From assembly GCF_028816455.1 (NCBI RefSeq), contig NZ_CP118246.1, positions 3,300,501 through 3,364,500 on the forward strand: 64,000 bases of DNA, given 5' to 3'. The notes under the pieces are model-generated. The model made no database searches and had not been told where the DNA came from. It was given only the letters and a program-made list of their open reading frames with translations. The DNA is from Devosia algicola. Its GTDB lineage: Bacteria; Pseudomonadota; Alphaproteobacteria; Rhizobiales; Devosiaceae. Positions 40,493 through 50,545 of this stretch are shown piece after piece. Every line of letters begins with the position of its first letter. Within the stretch, counting starts at the first letter, position 1. The translations under genes were made by a program, and so were the position numbers.

Positions 40493-40518
40493 TCAAGTCC
40501 GAACTGGAGGAAGTCAAG

Positions 40519-41523
40519 GTGAGTTCAACCTTCGAACAGGATTGTCGCGACCTTGTGGTGTCGCTCGGCCTCTGCAATCCGCAAGCCATAGCGGGCGTGC
40601 GACGGCTAACTGGTGGCGTTGCATCCGATATCGGCGTTGTCAGCTTCGCGGACAAACAGGTTTGCGTAAAATTTGCCTTGGCAAAACTCAATGTCGCCGA
40701 GGATTGGTATGCCCCGGTGCATCGCGGCCGTGCCGAATATGCCTGGCTGCAATTCGCAGCAGCTACAACACCCGAGGCAACGCCAAAACTGTTCGGCTGG
40801 TCTGACCGCGACAATGGGTTTGCCATGGAGTTTATTGACGGCGATGACGTCTATTTATGGAAAGCAGCCTTGCTGGCCGAGGCGCCGTTCCGCGACGAAG
40901 CGGTTGCGGTCGCTACTGTTCTGGCAACCATTCACGCCGCATCCACCGCGCCGGATTTCGATCGTTCAGCCTTTCAAAACGCCGACGACTTCAATGCCTT
41001 GCGTCTCGATCCCTATTTGCGTTTTACCGCCACCCGTCATCCCGATATTGCCGATAGGCTGATTGGCCTGGCCGATGGTCTTTACGCTAGCCAAAAAGGG
41101 TTGGTCCATGGTGACGTCAGTCCCAAAAATATCCTTTTGCGACATGGCAAGCCGATTATTCTCGATGCCGAATGCGCCACCATGGGTGACCCGGCCTTTG
41201 ATGTGGCTTTCTGTCTTAATCATCTGGTGCTCAAATCTGTCCATCTTCCAGCCTCGCGCCAGTCCATGCTGGCTGCCGCTGCCCAATTCTGGCAGACCTA
41301 TGCCACGCGCATTTCGTGGGAGCAGCCAGCCGATCTGGATGCACGCGTTGCCGCTCTCTTGCCCGCGCTGATGTTGGCGCGCGTCGACGGCAAATCCCCA
41401 GTCGAATATCTGTCGACGCCAGGGCGCGACGCCGTTCGGACGCTGGCGGTGCCGCTGATCGCCGAGCCGCTGCCCACGCTGGAGCAACTCTTTGCCGCCA
41501 TCGCAACAGGACTGTCCCAATGA
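40519..41523 (+). CDS. Phosphotransferase (APH/choline kinase-like) of the LacI-controlled operon
   Basis: A 334-residue protein kinase-fold small-molecule kinase. ATP-binding residues lie in QVCVKFALAKL. The catalytic loop is GLVHGDVSPKNILLRHGKPIILDAECATMGDPAFDVAFCLNHL, with Asp in HGD and the metal Asp in LDAE. The GTG start at 40519 is chosen for the GGAGGAA site 7 bases upstream, well downstream of the operator. It overlaps the enolase-like gene by ATGA. The substrate is probably a hydroxylated small molecule whose phosphate is used by the next enzyme, by inference. Confidence 0.78.
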   Translation: MSSTFEQDCRDLVVSLGLCNPQAIAGVRRLTGGVASDIGVVSFADKQVCVKFALAKLNVAEDWYAPVHRGRAEYAWLQFAAATTPEATPKLFGWSDRDNGFAMEFIDGDDVYLWKAALLAEAPFRDEAVAVATVLATIHAASTAPDFDRSAFQNADDFNALRLDPYLRFTATRHPDIADRLIGLADGLYASQKGLVHGDVSPKNILLRHGKPIILDAECATMGDPAFDVAFCLNHLVLKSVHLPASRQSMLAAAAQFWQTYATRISWEQPADLDARVAALLPALMLARVDGKSPVEYLSTPGRDAVRTLAVPLIAEPLPTLEQLFAAIATGLSQ

Positions 41524-42830
41524 CTGATTTTTCCATTATCCAAACCAGCGCCCGCCGAGTTTGGGACAGTCGCGGCAATCCAACTGTCGAGGTCGAAGTA
41601 ACTCTGGCCAATGGCGCGGTGGGGCGCGCCATCGCGCCAGCTGGAGCATCGCGCGGTACCCGAGAGGCGGTGGACCTTCGTGACGGTGGTACAGCCCTTA
41701 AGGGCATGAACGTTTCTGCCGCCGTAAACAATGTCACTACCCGCATCGCGCCGCTCCTACGCGGCATGGATGCCAGTGATCAGTTCGGCGTTGACGCCGC
41801 CCTTGTGGATATTGATGGCACCAGGTTGAAATCCGAGCTTGGTGGCAATGCCATGGTCGCGACCTCGCTGGCAGTGCTACACGCTGCCGCTGCCGCAAAT
41901 TCAGTCCCCCTCTGGGCTTATATTGCGCAAATTTCGGGACGGACGCCCAGCCTGCCACTGCCCGAGATCCAGATATTTGGCGGCGGCGCCCATGCCGGTC
42001 GTCGCGTCGACGTGCAGGATTTCATGGTGATGGTGCCCGGCGCAAAAGACTTTGACGAGGTGATGGAGACCACCGCCGAAATCTATCATGCCGCCGGCAA
42101 GATCATGCAGGCCAAGGGAACGCTCGCCGGTGTCGCCGACGAAGGTGGCTGGTGGCCGGTTTTTGCCAGTAATGAAGAGGCCCTGGAAACGTTGGTCAAG
42201 GCCATCGAAATGGCCGGCGAAACCCCCGGGGACCGGGTCATAATCTCGCTCGATATCGCCGCTTCAGAATTTGGTAGCAAGGGTCGATATCGCCTTGCCC
42301 TGGAAGATCGCGAACTTGACAGCGATCAAATGATCGCTCTCTTGGGCCGCTGGCTCGACACCTATCCCATCGCCTCTATCGAAGATCCATTGGCCGAAGA
42401 CGATCCCGAAGGCGTCGCAGCCTTTACCGCCGCCTATGGGGATCGCGTCCAGATCATTGGCGATGATTATTTGGTTACCAACGCCGGCCTTGTTAAACAG
42501 GCCGCCGGGGCAGGGGCGTGCAATGCTGTTCTGATCAAGGTCAATCAGGCCGGCACGGTTTCGGAAAGTATTGACTGTTTCCGCGCCGCCCAATCTAGTA
42601 ATTATGGCACGATCGTTTCGGCGCGCTCCGGCGAAACCGAGGATGTTTCAATCAGCCATTTGGCGGTAGGCTTGGGTGCAGGCCAACTCAAGGTTGGCTC
42701 TTTTACCCGCGGCGAGCGCATGGCCAAATGGAACGAATGTCTGCGGATCGCCGACGCACTGCCCGCCAATGCCTTTGTTGCCGGGGCACCACTTGCCCGC
42801 ACTTGGTGGGCCAACAAGAAACAAGGATAA
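41520..42830 (+). CDS. Divergent enolase paralogue
   Basis: A 436-residue enolase-fold protein starting ARRVWDSRGNPTVEVEV. Conserved: His in GGGAHAG, the acid Glu in ADEGG, the metal ligands Asp in DIAASEF, Glu in SIEDPLAEDD and Asp in IGDDYLVTN, and the lysines in LIKVNQ and LKVGSFTR. Changed from true enolase: loop 1 PSGAST is PAGASR, QEFM is QDFM (Glu to Asp), GGEHA is GGAHA, and SHRSGETED is SARSGETED (His to Ala). It is probably not the housekeeping enolase; it could act on a phosphorylated compound other than 2-phosphoglycerate. Coupled to the upstream kinase and the downstream SDR. Confidence 0.85.
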   Translation: MTDFSIIQTSARRVWDSRGNPTVEVEVTLANGAVGRAIAPAGASRGTREAVDLRDGGTALKGMNVSAAVNNVTTRIAPLLRGMDASDQFGVDAALVDIDGTRLKSELGGNAMVATSLAVLHAAAAANSVPLWAYIAQISGRTPSLPLPEIQIFGGGAHAGRRVDVQDFMVMVPGAKDFDEVMETTAEIYHAAGKIMQAKGTLAGVADEGGWWPVFASNEEALETLVKAIEMAGETPGDRVIISLDIAASEFGSKGRYRLALEDRELDSDQMIALLGRWLDTYPIASIEDPLAEDDPEGVAAFTAAYGDRVQIIGDDYLVTNAGLVKQAAGAGACNAVLIKVNQAGTVSESIDCFRAAQSSNYGTIVSARSGETEDVSISHLAVGLGAGQLKVGSFTRGERMAKWNECLRIADALPANAFVAGAPLARTWWANKKQG

Positions 42831-42834
42831 CACC

Positions 42835-43583
42835 ATGAATAGCTATGATTTCAAGGGTCGGCGTGCCGTCGTGACCGGCGGCGCAAACGGCATCGGCGCC
42901 GAAGTGTGTGCGCGCCTCGTTGACTCGGGTGCCAGGGTCGCGATTTGGGACATGGATGTTTCTGCGTTAGAGGCCAAGATCAGCGCCATGGATCGTGCCA
43001 GTTATGAAGCGATACAGGTCGATGTCAGCGACCTGTCGAGCGTTGAGTCGGCATTTTCCCAAACCGAAGCCGCCCTTGGTGGCGTCGACATTTTGATCAA
43101 TAGCGCCGGTATTGCCGGACCAACACATAGCTTGGCCGAATATCCCACGAACGACTGGCGCAAGGTGCAGGCGGTCAATCTGGATGGTACCTTTCACTGC
43201 TGCAAGGTTGTTACCCCTGCCATGACCGCACGCAATTACGGGCGTATCGTCAATGTTGCCTCCATTGCCGGCAAGGAGGGCAACCCCAATGCGTCCGCCT
43301 ATTCGGCCTCCAAGGCCGGGGTCATTGCACTGACCAAGTCGTTGGGCAAGGAGTTGGCAGGGCACGACATCGCGGTCAATTGCGTCACTCCGGCGACCGC
43401 CAAAACCCGTATTCTGGATCAGGTCAGCCAGGAATTTATCGACTATATGCTGTCCAAAATTCCTCGCGGTCGTTTCGTTACCGTCGAGGAAATCGCCAAC
43501 ATGATCCTGTGGATGGCATCGGCAGATAATTCCTTTACCACCGGCGCGGTCTTTGACCTGTCGGGGGGCGCGCCACCTACTAG
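42835..43583 (+). CDS. Short-chain dehydrogenase/reductase, C-terminal frameshift
   Basis: A classical SDR of about 249 residues: TGGANGIG cofactor motif, NSAGIAG, and the catalytic Ser-Tyr-Lys in NVASIAGKEGNPNASAYSASKAG. It continues TPATAKTRI and FTTGAVFDLSGG. A G6 run at 43563-43568 lacks one base; with G7 the protein ends LSGGRATY at TAG 43581-43583, the typical SDR ending. The start ATG 42835 has AAGGA about 6 bases upstream. Last gene of the LacI-controlled operon; probably oxidises or reduces a sugar-derived alcohol. Confidence 0.88.
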
Positions 43584-43610
43584 GTCGCACTACCCCGAAA
43601 TTGTCTGGCG

Positions 43611-45553
43611 CTACTGGGCCAGCCGCAGGGCCGCCAATTGCTGGGCGATGGTCCTGAACACGCTGTTGAGTTCTGATGGAGCGCTGGGGAAATAGGCCTG
43701 TCCCGGATCGCTGGCGCAACCAGTCAGCATCGCCCGGACGGCCGTTGGGTTGCTGGTATTGTCGGTCGCCAGCCCGATGACATAGACATTGATCCCCGCG
43801 GCCTTGGCATTGGCGCAGGTCTGCGAGGTTCGCGTGTTCATTTCGGTTTCCAGCTGGCCATCGGACCAATTGATGGCACCCAGGCGATCAATATCGCTGC
43901 CGTAGGAGCCTGTCGCTATTGTTGGAGTTGTATGGATAGCCATAGGACATATAGATCGACGATCCGTTCAGGTCGCCCGACTTGTAATGGGTGTTCTCGC
44001 CGTCGGTCATCACGATCATGACTTTGGAAACAGCCTCCGCGTAGGCCGCGCCCTGGGTAAACGGTTCACCCGGCGACAGCGCGCGGAACCCCCATGCCGT
44101 GCCTTCGTGGATATTGGTTGCCCCAAAGGCCACCATGGCGTTGATCGATGAATGTACCGAGTCTCGGACTGTCCGTCAGCGGCAGAATCGGGGCCGTGCT
44201 ACAATAGGAATTTGGTCCCATGCTGCCACTCGAATAGCTGATGGCGCCATCATATTTACATATCCGCTCCTGATATTCACGAGCGCTCAGGCCCGTTGGT
44301 ATGTAACCGTTGAGACACACCTGGGTCTTGGTGAAGGTACGTCTGCTGCCGCTACCCGATACATAAGCCCACACACTTGGTCCCCACGAACGGCAATCGC
44401 AGGATGGCGGGTAGGAACCGACATATTTTCCGCCTGCGGTGGTATTCTGCGGCCCCGTGAAGATGTAGCTTGAGCTGTCCACCCTGCAATTATTGTTGCT
44501 GTGGCTTGAGTTGCATCGGTCATAAACCTCGATCTTGGTGCAACTGGCGCCGCCCGCCGAAGGCCGGTCGCATGACGGCGGCGAATCCTGGGTATAATTG
44601 TTAGCGCCGCCCAATCCGCTTGTGGACTCCGAGATGTCGGGTGCAAAATAGGGCACGAACATTGAGGCGGGCAAGCTCGTTGTTGCCGGTGTATCATCGG
44701 TATCGAGAAACCCAGTCGCTCCGCCGGTGGCAATGTGCGGGCGGGTTTCCACGCAGCCTTTCCAGCTTTCATTGGTGATTGAACTGTAAAGCGCAAGCCG
44801 ATCGACATTGCCGGTAAAGGGCGTGTTTTCATTGTCGTCATTGTCAAAATTATCATTGGCAATGGGAGAAATGCCTGCCGAGTCGATCCAACTCGCCGAA
44901 CTGTTGGCTGTGCCCACATTGACCGTTGAAGTAAAGGGCACCACGCCAATTTTGACTTGGGTTGATTTGGTCGCGCCCGTGACCGGGCTACATGATGATG
45001 TGTTATCGACATTGTTGTCGTAGAAAATGATGTTGGTGGCGCAGTTGGCGGCCTGTTTGAGATAGGTCAGGCGGCTTGAGCTGCCCATCGAGCCGGAATT
45101 GTCGAGCACCATGGCGACTTCCAGCTTCACCTTTTTGCGAGTTGCCTCGGAAAGGATGCGCGCCCGCATCGTGTCGACCCCGACCAATCGAACGAAGAGC
45201 GTCGGCATGCTCATTTCGGCGGTGAGCGTCAGCGAACCATCCGCAATATTGACCGTTATGCCGTCCACCGTGGCGGTGACGTTTGCATCATTGATCCGGT
45301 CCAGCATCAGCGCCTGGGCTTTCGCCCTGATGCCGTTTTCGTCGAGCGGCGCGACAAATATCTGTTTTTGCAGCGCCAGAGTCGCAGCATCCAGTGCCAC
45401 CTGCGCCCGGTTGCGCGTTTGCTCCATCGATACGAAATCGACCACCGCACCTGAAAGCGCAATCAAAACGACAGCAGACAAGCCGAAGATAACGGCAAAT
45501 ACACCCCGTTCATCGGAACGGAACCTGTTGATGAGGTTAAACAGTGCAGTCAT
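43611..45553 (-). CDS. TadG-like pilus assembly protein with VWA domain, two frameshifts
   Basis: About 645 residues. The N-terminal TadE/TadG-like membrane anchor (DERGVFAVIFGLSAVVLIALSGAVVDF) is followed by a TadG-like domain and a von Willebrand A domain. The MIDAS motif is DNSGSMG, and later MTDGENTHY and CANAKAAGINVYVIGLA belong to the same domain. In between lies a long Ser/Asn/Cys-rich insertion with about 15 cysteines (for example CSP, CVE, CDR, CTK, CNS, CDCR). Breaks lie at 44166-44167 and near 43910-43930; repaired parts are DSRDSVHSSINAM and TGSYGSDIDRLGAINW. The start ATG 45553 (MTALFNLINRF) lies just before the anchor. No other tad genes nearby. Confidence 0.78.
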
Positions 45554-45617
45554 TTGGCATACATGTCCCTGTCGGTCTGCGTCACGCAGGCCGCAAAATA
45601 ATGCGCCAAATTCGTTA

Positions 45618-46232
45618 TCAAAGAACAACCACTTTGGAGTTAAGTTTTACACGCTTGTATAAGTCGATCACATCCATGTTAGTCATGCGAATACAGCCCG
45701 AAGAAACATCAAGGCCAATGCTCCATGGTTCTGTAGTGCCGTGAATGCGATATAGTGTTGAACCGATATAGAGCGCGCGTGCGCCTAGCGGATTGTCCGG
45801 ACCACCCTCCATATGCCGGGGCAGATCGGGTCGCCGTTGCAGCATTTCAGGCGGCGGTGTCCAGCCGGGCCATTCTGCCTTGCGTGTGATCTGATGGGTG
45901 CCACCCCACTCAAATCCCGCCTTGGCGACCCCGATGCCATAGCGCAGGGCCCGGCCACCGCCGAGCACGAAATAGAGAAAATGCGCCCGCGTATCGACGA
46001 CGATCGTGCCGCTATGCTCGCGTGTCTGATAGCGCACGATCTGACGCAGAAACTGTGGCGCAATATGATAATCGGCCTTGAGCATCAGCCCGTTGGTCGG
46101 CGTGCCATTGGTAATCGTCATGCCGGGTGGCGGTACAAATCGCAGACCACGCGCCGCAGCTGGACTGAGGCTCAGCACAACACCCAGCGCCAGGGCAACA
46201 ATACCCCTGCCCAGACCAATTCCGCGAACCAT
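45618..46232 (-). CDS. L,D-transpeptidase (YkuD family)
   Basis: About 204 residues, secreted, with a signal-like N-terminus (GRGIVALALGVVLSLSPAAA). The YkuD domain has IVVDTRAHFLYFVLGGGRAL, HGTTEPWSIG and the catalytic SSGCIRM (His and Cys). These enzymes cross-link peptidoglycan or attach proteins to it. The start at 46232 is assumed; longer frames to 46319 lack a ribosome site. It lies on the same strand and 64 bases upstream of the VWA protein gene. Confidence 0.87.
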   Translation of the reverse strand: MVRGIGLGRGIVALALGVVLSLSPAAARGLRFVPPPGMTITNGTPTNGLMLKADYHIAPQFLRQIVRYQTREHSGTIVVDTRAHFLYFVLGGGRALRYGIGVAKAGFEWGGTHQITRKAEWPGWTPPPEMLQRRPDLPRHMEGGPDNPLGARALYIGSTLYRIHGTTEPWSIGLDVSSGCIRMTNMDVIDLYKRVKLNSKVVVL

Positions 46233-46546
46233 CACCGCCCCCACCGTTGATTTCTCCGGTCCATGTCGATTTGCGGACCCAAAATAATGCTGACCATATG
46301 ATGGCAAGATAATCGCCAATTAGGCGTGAACCGGCATGGTTAAGCCATCGCTCGCCAAAATGGTAAAAGCGCTGTTAAGCGCGTTCCGCACGCTCGAATT
46401 CTGTGTGGCAATAGCAACCCGATAGGCGTTATCATCAGGCTCTCAATGCCTTGATTTGCGACCCGATTGTTCGATCAGGCATCCTGCCCGACGCCAGCCC
46501 AGCAGCGCCGCCAACGCGTTAGAACCGACCAATCCGAAGGCTTTTC
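46233..46546. other. Divergent intergenic region, no gene seen
   Basis: Between ldt (minus) and tag (plus). No coding frame with family features, no tRNA and no clear terminator. It contains the promoters of both neighbours presumably, but no convincing hexamers stand out. An AGCGCTGTTAAGCGC repeat near 46369-46383 is partly palindromic; role unknown. Confidence 0.4.
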
Positions 46547-47180
46547 ATGACCGATACAAATGCCAGCCCACCCGACGACGGCAAGTCCCGCTGCGTTTGG
46601 CCGGGTGCTGATCAGGCTCTATCAGCACTATCACGATGTCGAATGGGGGCGACCGGTCACTGACGACACACGCCTGTTTGAAAAAATCTGCCTCGAGGGC
46701 TTTCAGGCCGGCCTGTCCTGGATCACGATCCTGCGGAAGCGCGAGCGCTTTCGGCAGGTGTTTCATGAATTCGATATTCCGCAGGTCGCGGCCATGACCG
46801 ATGACGATGTTGATCGGCTCTTAAGCGATCCGGGGATTATTCGTCATCGTGGCAAAATCCTCGCCGCCATCAACAACGCTGCCCACGCCCTTGAAGTGCA
46901 AGCCGAGTTCGGCTCGCTCGCCGCCTACTTCTGGTCGTTCGAGCCCAAACTGGACGCTCGCCCCACAACACTAAACCACGCCGATGTGCTGGCCATGCCC
47001 CACACCGAGGCCTCCCGTGCGCTCTCTAAGGATTTGCGCAAGCGTGGCTTCAAATTCGTCGGCCCCACCACCTGCTACGCTTTCATGCAGGCGATGGGAT
47101 TGGTCAATGATCATATCGATGGTTGCTTCTGCCGACCCGAAATCGAGTGGCAACGCCAGCAACTGGTCCGCCCGACCTGA
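46547..47180 (+). CDS. tag: DNA-3-methyladenine glycosylase I, frameshifted near N-terminus
   Basis: Base-excision repair enzyme that removes 3-methyladenine; about 210 residues. Family segments are RCVWPG (usually RCxWC), LYQHYHDVEWG, FEKICLEGFQAGLSWITILRKRE, IIRHRGKILAAINNA, LSKDLRKRGFKFVGPTTCYAFMQA and DHIDGCF, the zinc His/Cys region. The frame breaks at 46615-46616 where CAGGCTCTAT should be CAGCTCTAT, giving GADQLYQHYHD. GAAGG precedes ATG 46547. The second Cys of RCxWC is replaced by Pro as read. Confidence 0.87.
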
Positions 47181-47524
47181 TAATTGTGTGACTATTGAGC
47201 AACAATTACGCCCGACTGCGTCAACCTGCCACATCCGGGCTTGGCGAACACAAAGCCGTGAGCCTATCGCTTCAAACGTCCACTCTAGCCCGAAGGAGGC
47301 GCTTAATGACACATTGCATAACCGCCACCCATTTCGGGCATCAAATGCATTCGGCACACCGAAGCTAAAACTGCCGCCCTGCATTTCCGACTGCTTCGCA
47401 GTCAAGGACATACCCACCAACCCCAACCGATGTGCCGACACCTCGGGCAATTGCGTCCCTGATTCCGGCTCATCACCGTCACCATTAGAGAGGCCGGCCG
47501 CGTTTGCGCGCGCCCGGAGCACAA
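47181..47524. other. Intergenic region without gene
   Basis: No supportable gene in 344 bases. A perfect six-base hairpin GACTGC-TTC-GCAGTC lies at about 47391-47405 without T-run. Nothing else recognised. Confidence 0.4.
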
Positions 47525-47773
47525 ATGAGCTATTACAGCCCTGAACAGGCCAGCACGCCGCTGCGCCCCCAAAACCTGATCGCCGACGAAGTCATGCGGC
47601 TCGGCTTGCTGCCGGTTCTGGCCGCAGCGTTGCGCGCCTGGTGGCGCCGTCCGCGCCTACCGCCGGACCTGCCGCGCCACCTTTATGACGACGTAGGCCT
47701 GCCGCCGCCGACCGAAAACCGGCACGGGAGCCAGATCCACTTCACCACAGTGGATTTTGACCGCTACACCTGA
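47525..47773 (+). CDS. Small DUF1127-like protein
   Basis: 82 residues: MSYYSPEQASTPL, then a hydrophobic/Trp-Arg segment ALRAWWRRPRLPPDLPRHLYDDVGLPPPTE that resembles the short helical DUF1127 motif (arginine-rich, ending L.DIGL). Such proteins in alphaproteobacteria have been linked to RNA turnover and phosphate metabolism. The match is partial, so the family is suggested only. ATG 47525 is preferred to an upstream start at 47504. A CGCCCC/GGGGCG hairpin follows at 47812-47828. Confidence 0.55.
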   Translation: MSYYSPEQASTPLRPQNLIADEVMRLGLLPVLAAALRAWWRRPRLPPDLPRHLYDDVGLPPPTENRHGSQIHFTTVDFDRYT

Positions 47774-47929
47774 AAGGGCCTGCCCGTAATCGACGCTTCC
47801 TCGCCCCGAACAGGGGCGGGGAGAGCTTTCGGCGCCCGCCAGCCTTCGCGTGGTTGTCACTCCGCCAGCGATCCGCTAGGAACGCCGCAACGATTGCCAT
47901 TCGACCTCATTCCGCTTGGATTTATCTGC

Positions 47930-49477
47930 ATGACCAACAAGCCCCAAAAGCCCAAGCTTATCGCGCCCCGCCTGCCGCGCGGCTTTGAAGATCGCACCCC
48001 CGGCGAAATCGCCGCGGTCGGCACAATGATCGACAAGATCAGAAAGGTCTATGAGCGCTATGGTTTTGATCCGGTCGAAACGCCTCTGTTCGAATATACC
48101 GAAGCGCTGGGCAAATTCCTGCCCGATACCGACCGTCCCAACGCCGGGGTGTTTTCCCTTCAGGACGATGACGAACAATGGATGAGCCTGCGCTATGATC
48201 TGACAGCGCCGCTCGCCCGTCACTTCGCCGAAAATTTTGAAACCCTGCCAAAGCCTTATCGCTCTTATCGGCAAGGCTATGTCTTCCGCAACGAACGCCC
48301 GGGCCCCGGCCGCTTCCGCCAGTTCATGCAATTTGACGCCGACACCGTTGGGGCAAGCGACCCCGAGGCCGACGCCGAAATGTGCATGATGATGGCCGAC
48401 GTCATGGACGCCCTCGGCTTGCAGGGCAAATACGTCGTCCGCGTCAACAACCGCAAGGTGTTGGATGGCGTGCTGGACGCCGCAGGCGTGACGTCTGAGG
48501 AGCAAAAGCTGACGGTGCTGCGTGCCATCGACAAGCTGGACAAGTTCGGTCCCGAAGGCGTCAAACTGCTATTGGGTGCGGGCCGCAAGGACGAGAGCGG
48601 TGATTTTACCAAGGGCGCTGGACTTGGTGACGAACAGATCGGTGAACTCGGGCGATTCATCGAATTCGGCCGCTGGTTTGCGTTCACCGCTGGGTCTGAC
48701 GGCAAATCCTCGCAATCGGCTCAGAGCCCTGGGGGACTGGATGAAGACCTGACGTTTTTCGAGGCCATGCGAGAAAACTTTGGACAGAGCGCTCCAGCCA
48801 CCCAGGGTATTGTCGAACTCGAAGCGATGCAGACCCTATTCGACGCCGCCGGCTATGGACCCGACAAAATCAAAATCGACCCGTCCGTCGTCCGTGGCCT
48901 TGAATATTACACCGGCCCGGTCTTTGAAATCGAACTGACCTTCCCGGTCACCAACGAAAAAGGCCAGCAGGTTGTTTTTGGCTCGGTCGGCGGTGGTGGC
49001 CGCTATGATGGTCTGGTGTCCCGCTTCCGCCGCGAGCCAGTGCCCGCCACCGGCTTTTCCATCGGTGTCTCCCGCCTCTTTAATGCCCTAAAACTAACCG
49101 GCAATGTGCCCACCACCGAGCCCCTTGGCCCGGTTGTTGTTCTGGTCATGGACAAGGACCAGACCGCCGGTTACCAGAAAATGGTCTCCGAACTGCGCTC
49201 CGCTGGCATTCGCGCCGAAATGTTCCTCGGCAATTCGAAAAATTTTGGCAAGCAGATCGCTTACGCCGACAAGCGCAATTCGCCTGCTGTTATCATTGAG
49301 GGCACGCAGGAGCGCGAACAAAATATCGTCCAGATCAAGGACTTGATCGCCGGCAAGCAAGCCGCCGCCGCCATTTCCGACAATGCCGAATGGAAGGCCA
49401 CGCGCCCCGGCCAGTTTGAATGTGGCCGCACCGAAATCGTCGCCAAAATCAAAGAACTTCTGGCTGCCTATCAATGA
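47930..49477 (+). CDS. hisS: Histidyl-tRNA synthetase
   Basis: A 515-residue intact class II synthetase. Motif 2 is [29 protein letters not shown], motif 1 region [12 protein letters not shown]..., histidine motif [14 protein letters not shown], and motif 3 [12 protein letters not shown]; an anticodon domain follows. The motif 2 loop ([12 protein letters not shown]) differs from the usual bacterial GRYRQFHQ form, as expected for the alphaproteobacterial enzyme that charges tRNA-His lacking G-1, a type encoded in this window at 39233. Start ATG 47930; the open frame begins at 47894. Overlaps hisZ by ATGA. Confidence 0.93.
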   Translation: MTNKPQKPKLIAPRLPRGFEDRTPGEIAAVGTMIDKIRKVYERYGFDPVETPLFEYTEALGKFLPDTDRPNAGVFSLQDDDEQWMSLRYDLTAPLARHFAENFETLPKPYRSYRQGYVFRNERPGPGRFRQFMQFDADTVGASDPEADAEMCMMMADVMDALGLQGKYVVRVNNRKVLDGVLDAAGVTSEEQKLTVLRAIDKLDKFGPEGVKLLLGAGRKDESGDFTKGAGLGDEQIGELGRFIEFGRWFAFTAGSDGKSSQSAQSPGGLDEDLTFFEAMRENFGQSAPATQGIVELEAMQTLFDAAGYGPDKIKIDPSVVRGLEYYTGPVFEIELTFPVTNEKGQQVVFGSVGGGGRYDGLVSRFRREPVPATGFSIGVSRLFNALKLTGNVPTTEPLGPVVVLVMDKDQTAGYQKMVSELRSAGIRAEMFLGNSKNFGKQIAYADKRNSPAVIIEGTQEREQNIVQIKDLIAGKQAAAAISDNAEWKATRPGQFECGRTEIVAKIKELLAAYQ

Positions 49478-50545
49478 GCAGCCCCGCCGCGCGCCGCGCC
49501 CAACTCGAAGGCTCTGGTCGAAGCCCAGTCCGCCACGCGCGCCAACCCGCCGCTGCTCTTGCCTGCCGACCCCTATTTTGATCTGGCGGGCGAGGAATTT
49601 GGCCGTCGCCTGATGCTGACCACAGCAACCACCGGCCAGGAATATTGCCTGCGTCCCGAATATACCCTGCCCATCGTCACCGATTACATTTCAAATGGCG
49701 TTGGTCAGCCCGCCGCCTTTGCCTATTTCGGCCCGATCTTTCGCCAGCGTCAGGATGGTCCGGCCGAATTTGAACAGGCCGGTCTTGAACTTCTGGCCCA
49801 ACCCGATGGCGATGTTGCGCTTGATCAGGTGCTGACCTTTGCCCGGGCTGCGCTCGATCTGTACGCGGTGTCGGTGCCCAATATTCGCCTCGGCGGCGTT
49901 GGCTTGTTCGAAACGCTCCTGGTCCAACTCGACATGCCTGATCCGTGGCGCCCGCGCATTCGCCACCGTTTCGGCCACACCGAAGCGCTTGAGCGTCTGC
50001 TGGTCCGTCTGGCGGCCGCCCCAAATCTGGAACGGACACCCCAGCCCGGCTATGATGCCCTGTTGACCGAAATCACCGAGCAGATGGTCGATGCTGGTAT
50101 CAGCCTTTCCCAGGGCCGCACGCCCGACGAAATCGCTGCCCGCTATCTCGAACAACAGGCGCTCGATGCCGAACATGTCCCCGCCGCCACGCTGGCGCTG
50201 CTGCGCGACTATCTTGCCATTAGCGGTCCAGCCCTGCAGGCGTTGACCCGCATCGAACAATTGGCGCACCAGCATGGGCTTGATCTCGCCACCCCCTTGC
50301 GTGCCCTGCGCCGTCACCTTAACGAACTGGGCAACTCATCCGAGGTGAGCTTTGACGCCAGCTTTTCGCCCCGGCTCGATTATTATACCGGCGTCGTATT
50401 CGAAGTTTTGGGGCGGGGCGGTCAAGCGCTGGTGTCGGGTGGGCAATATGATCGCCTGCTCGAACGCCTTGGCGCCACCGCGCCCATCGCTGCCTCCGGC
50501 TGCGCCATCTGGGTTGACCGGCTCGAAGCGGAGTGCGCCCCATGA
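49474..50545 (+). CDS. hisZ: ATP phosphoribosyltransferase regulatory subunit, frameshifted
   Basis: HisRS-like regulatory subunit (about 356 residues) needed by short-form HisG. It retains the class II core, with [57 protein letters not shown] and [34 protein letters not shown], but lacks an anticodon domain. The ATG at 49474 overlaps the hisS stop. The frame breaks at 49510-49511: AAGGCTCTGG should be AAGCTCTGG, giving [26 protein letters not shown]. Confidence 0.87.

Noticed and set aside
49474..50545. A second histidyl-tRNA synthetase
   Set aside because: It lacks the anticodon domain and sits between hisS and short-form hisG, so it is HisZ.
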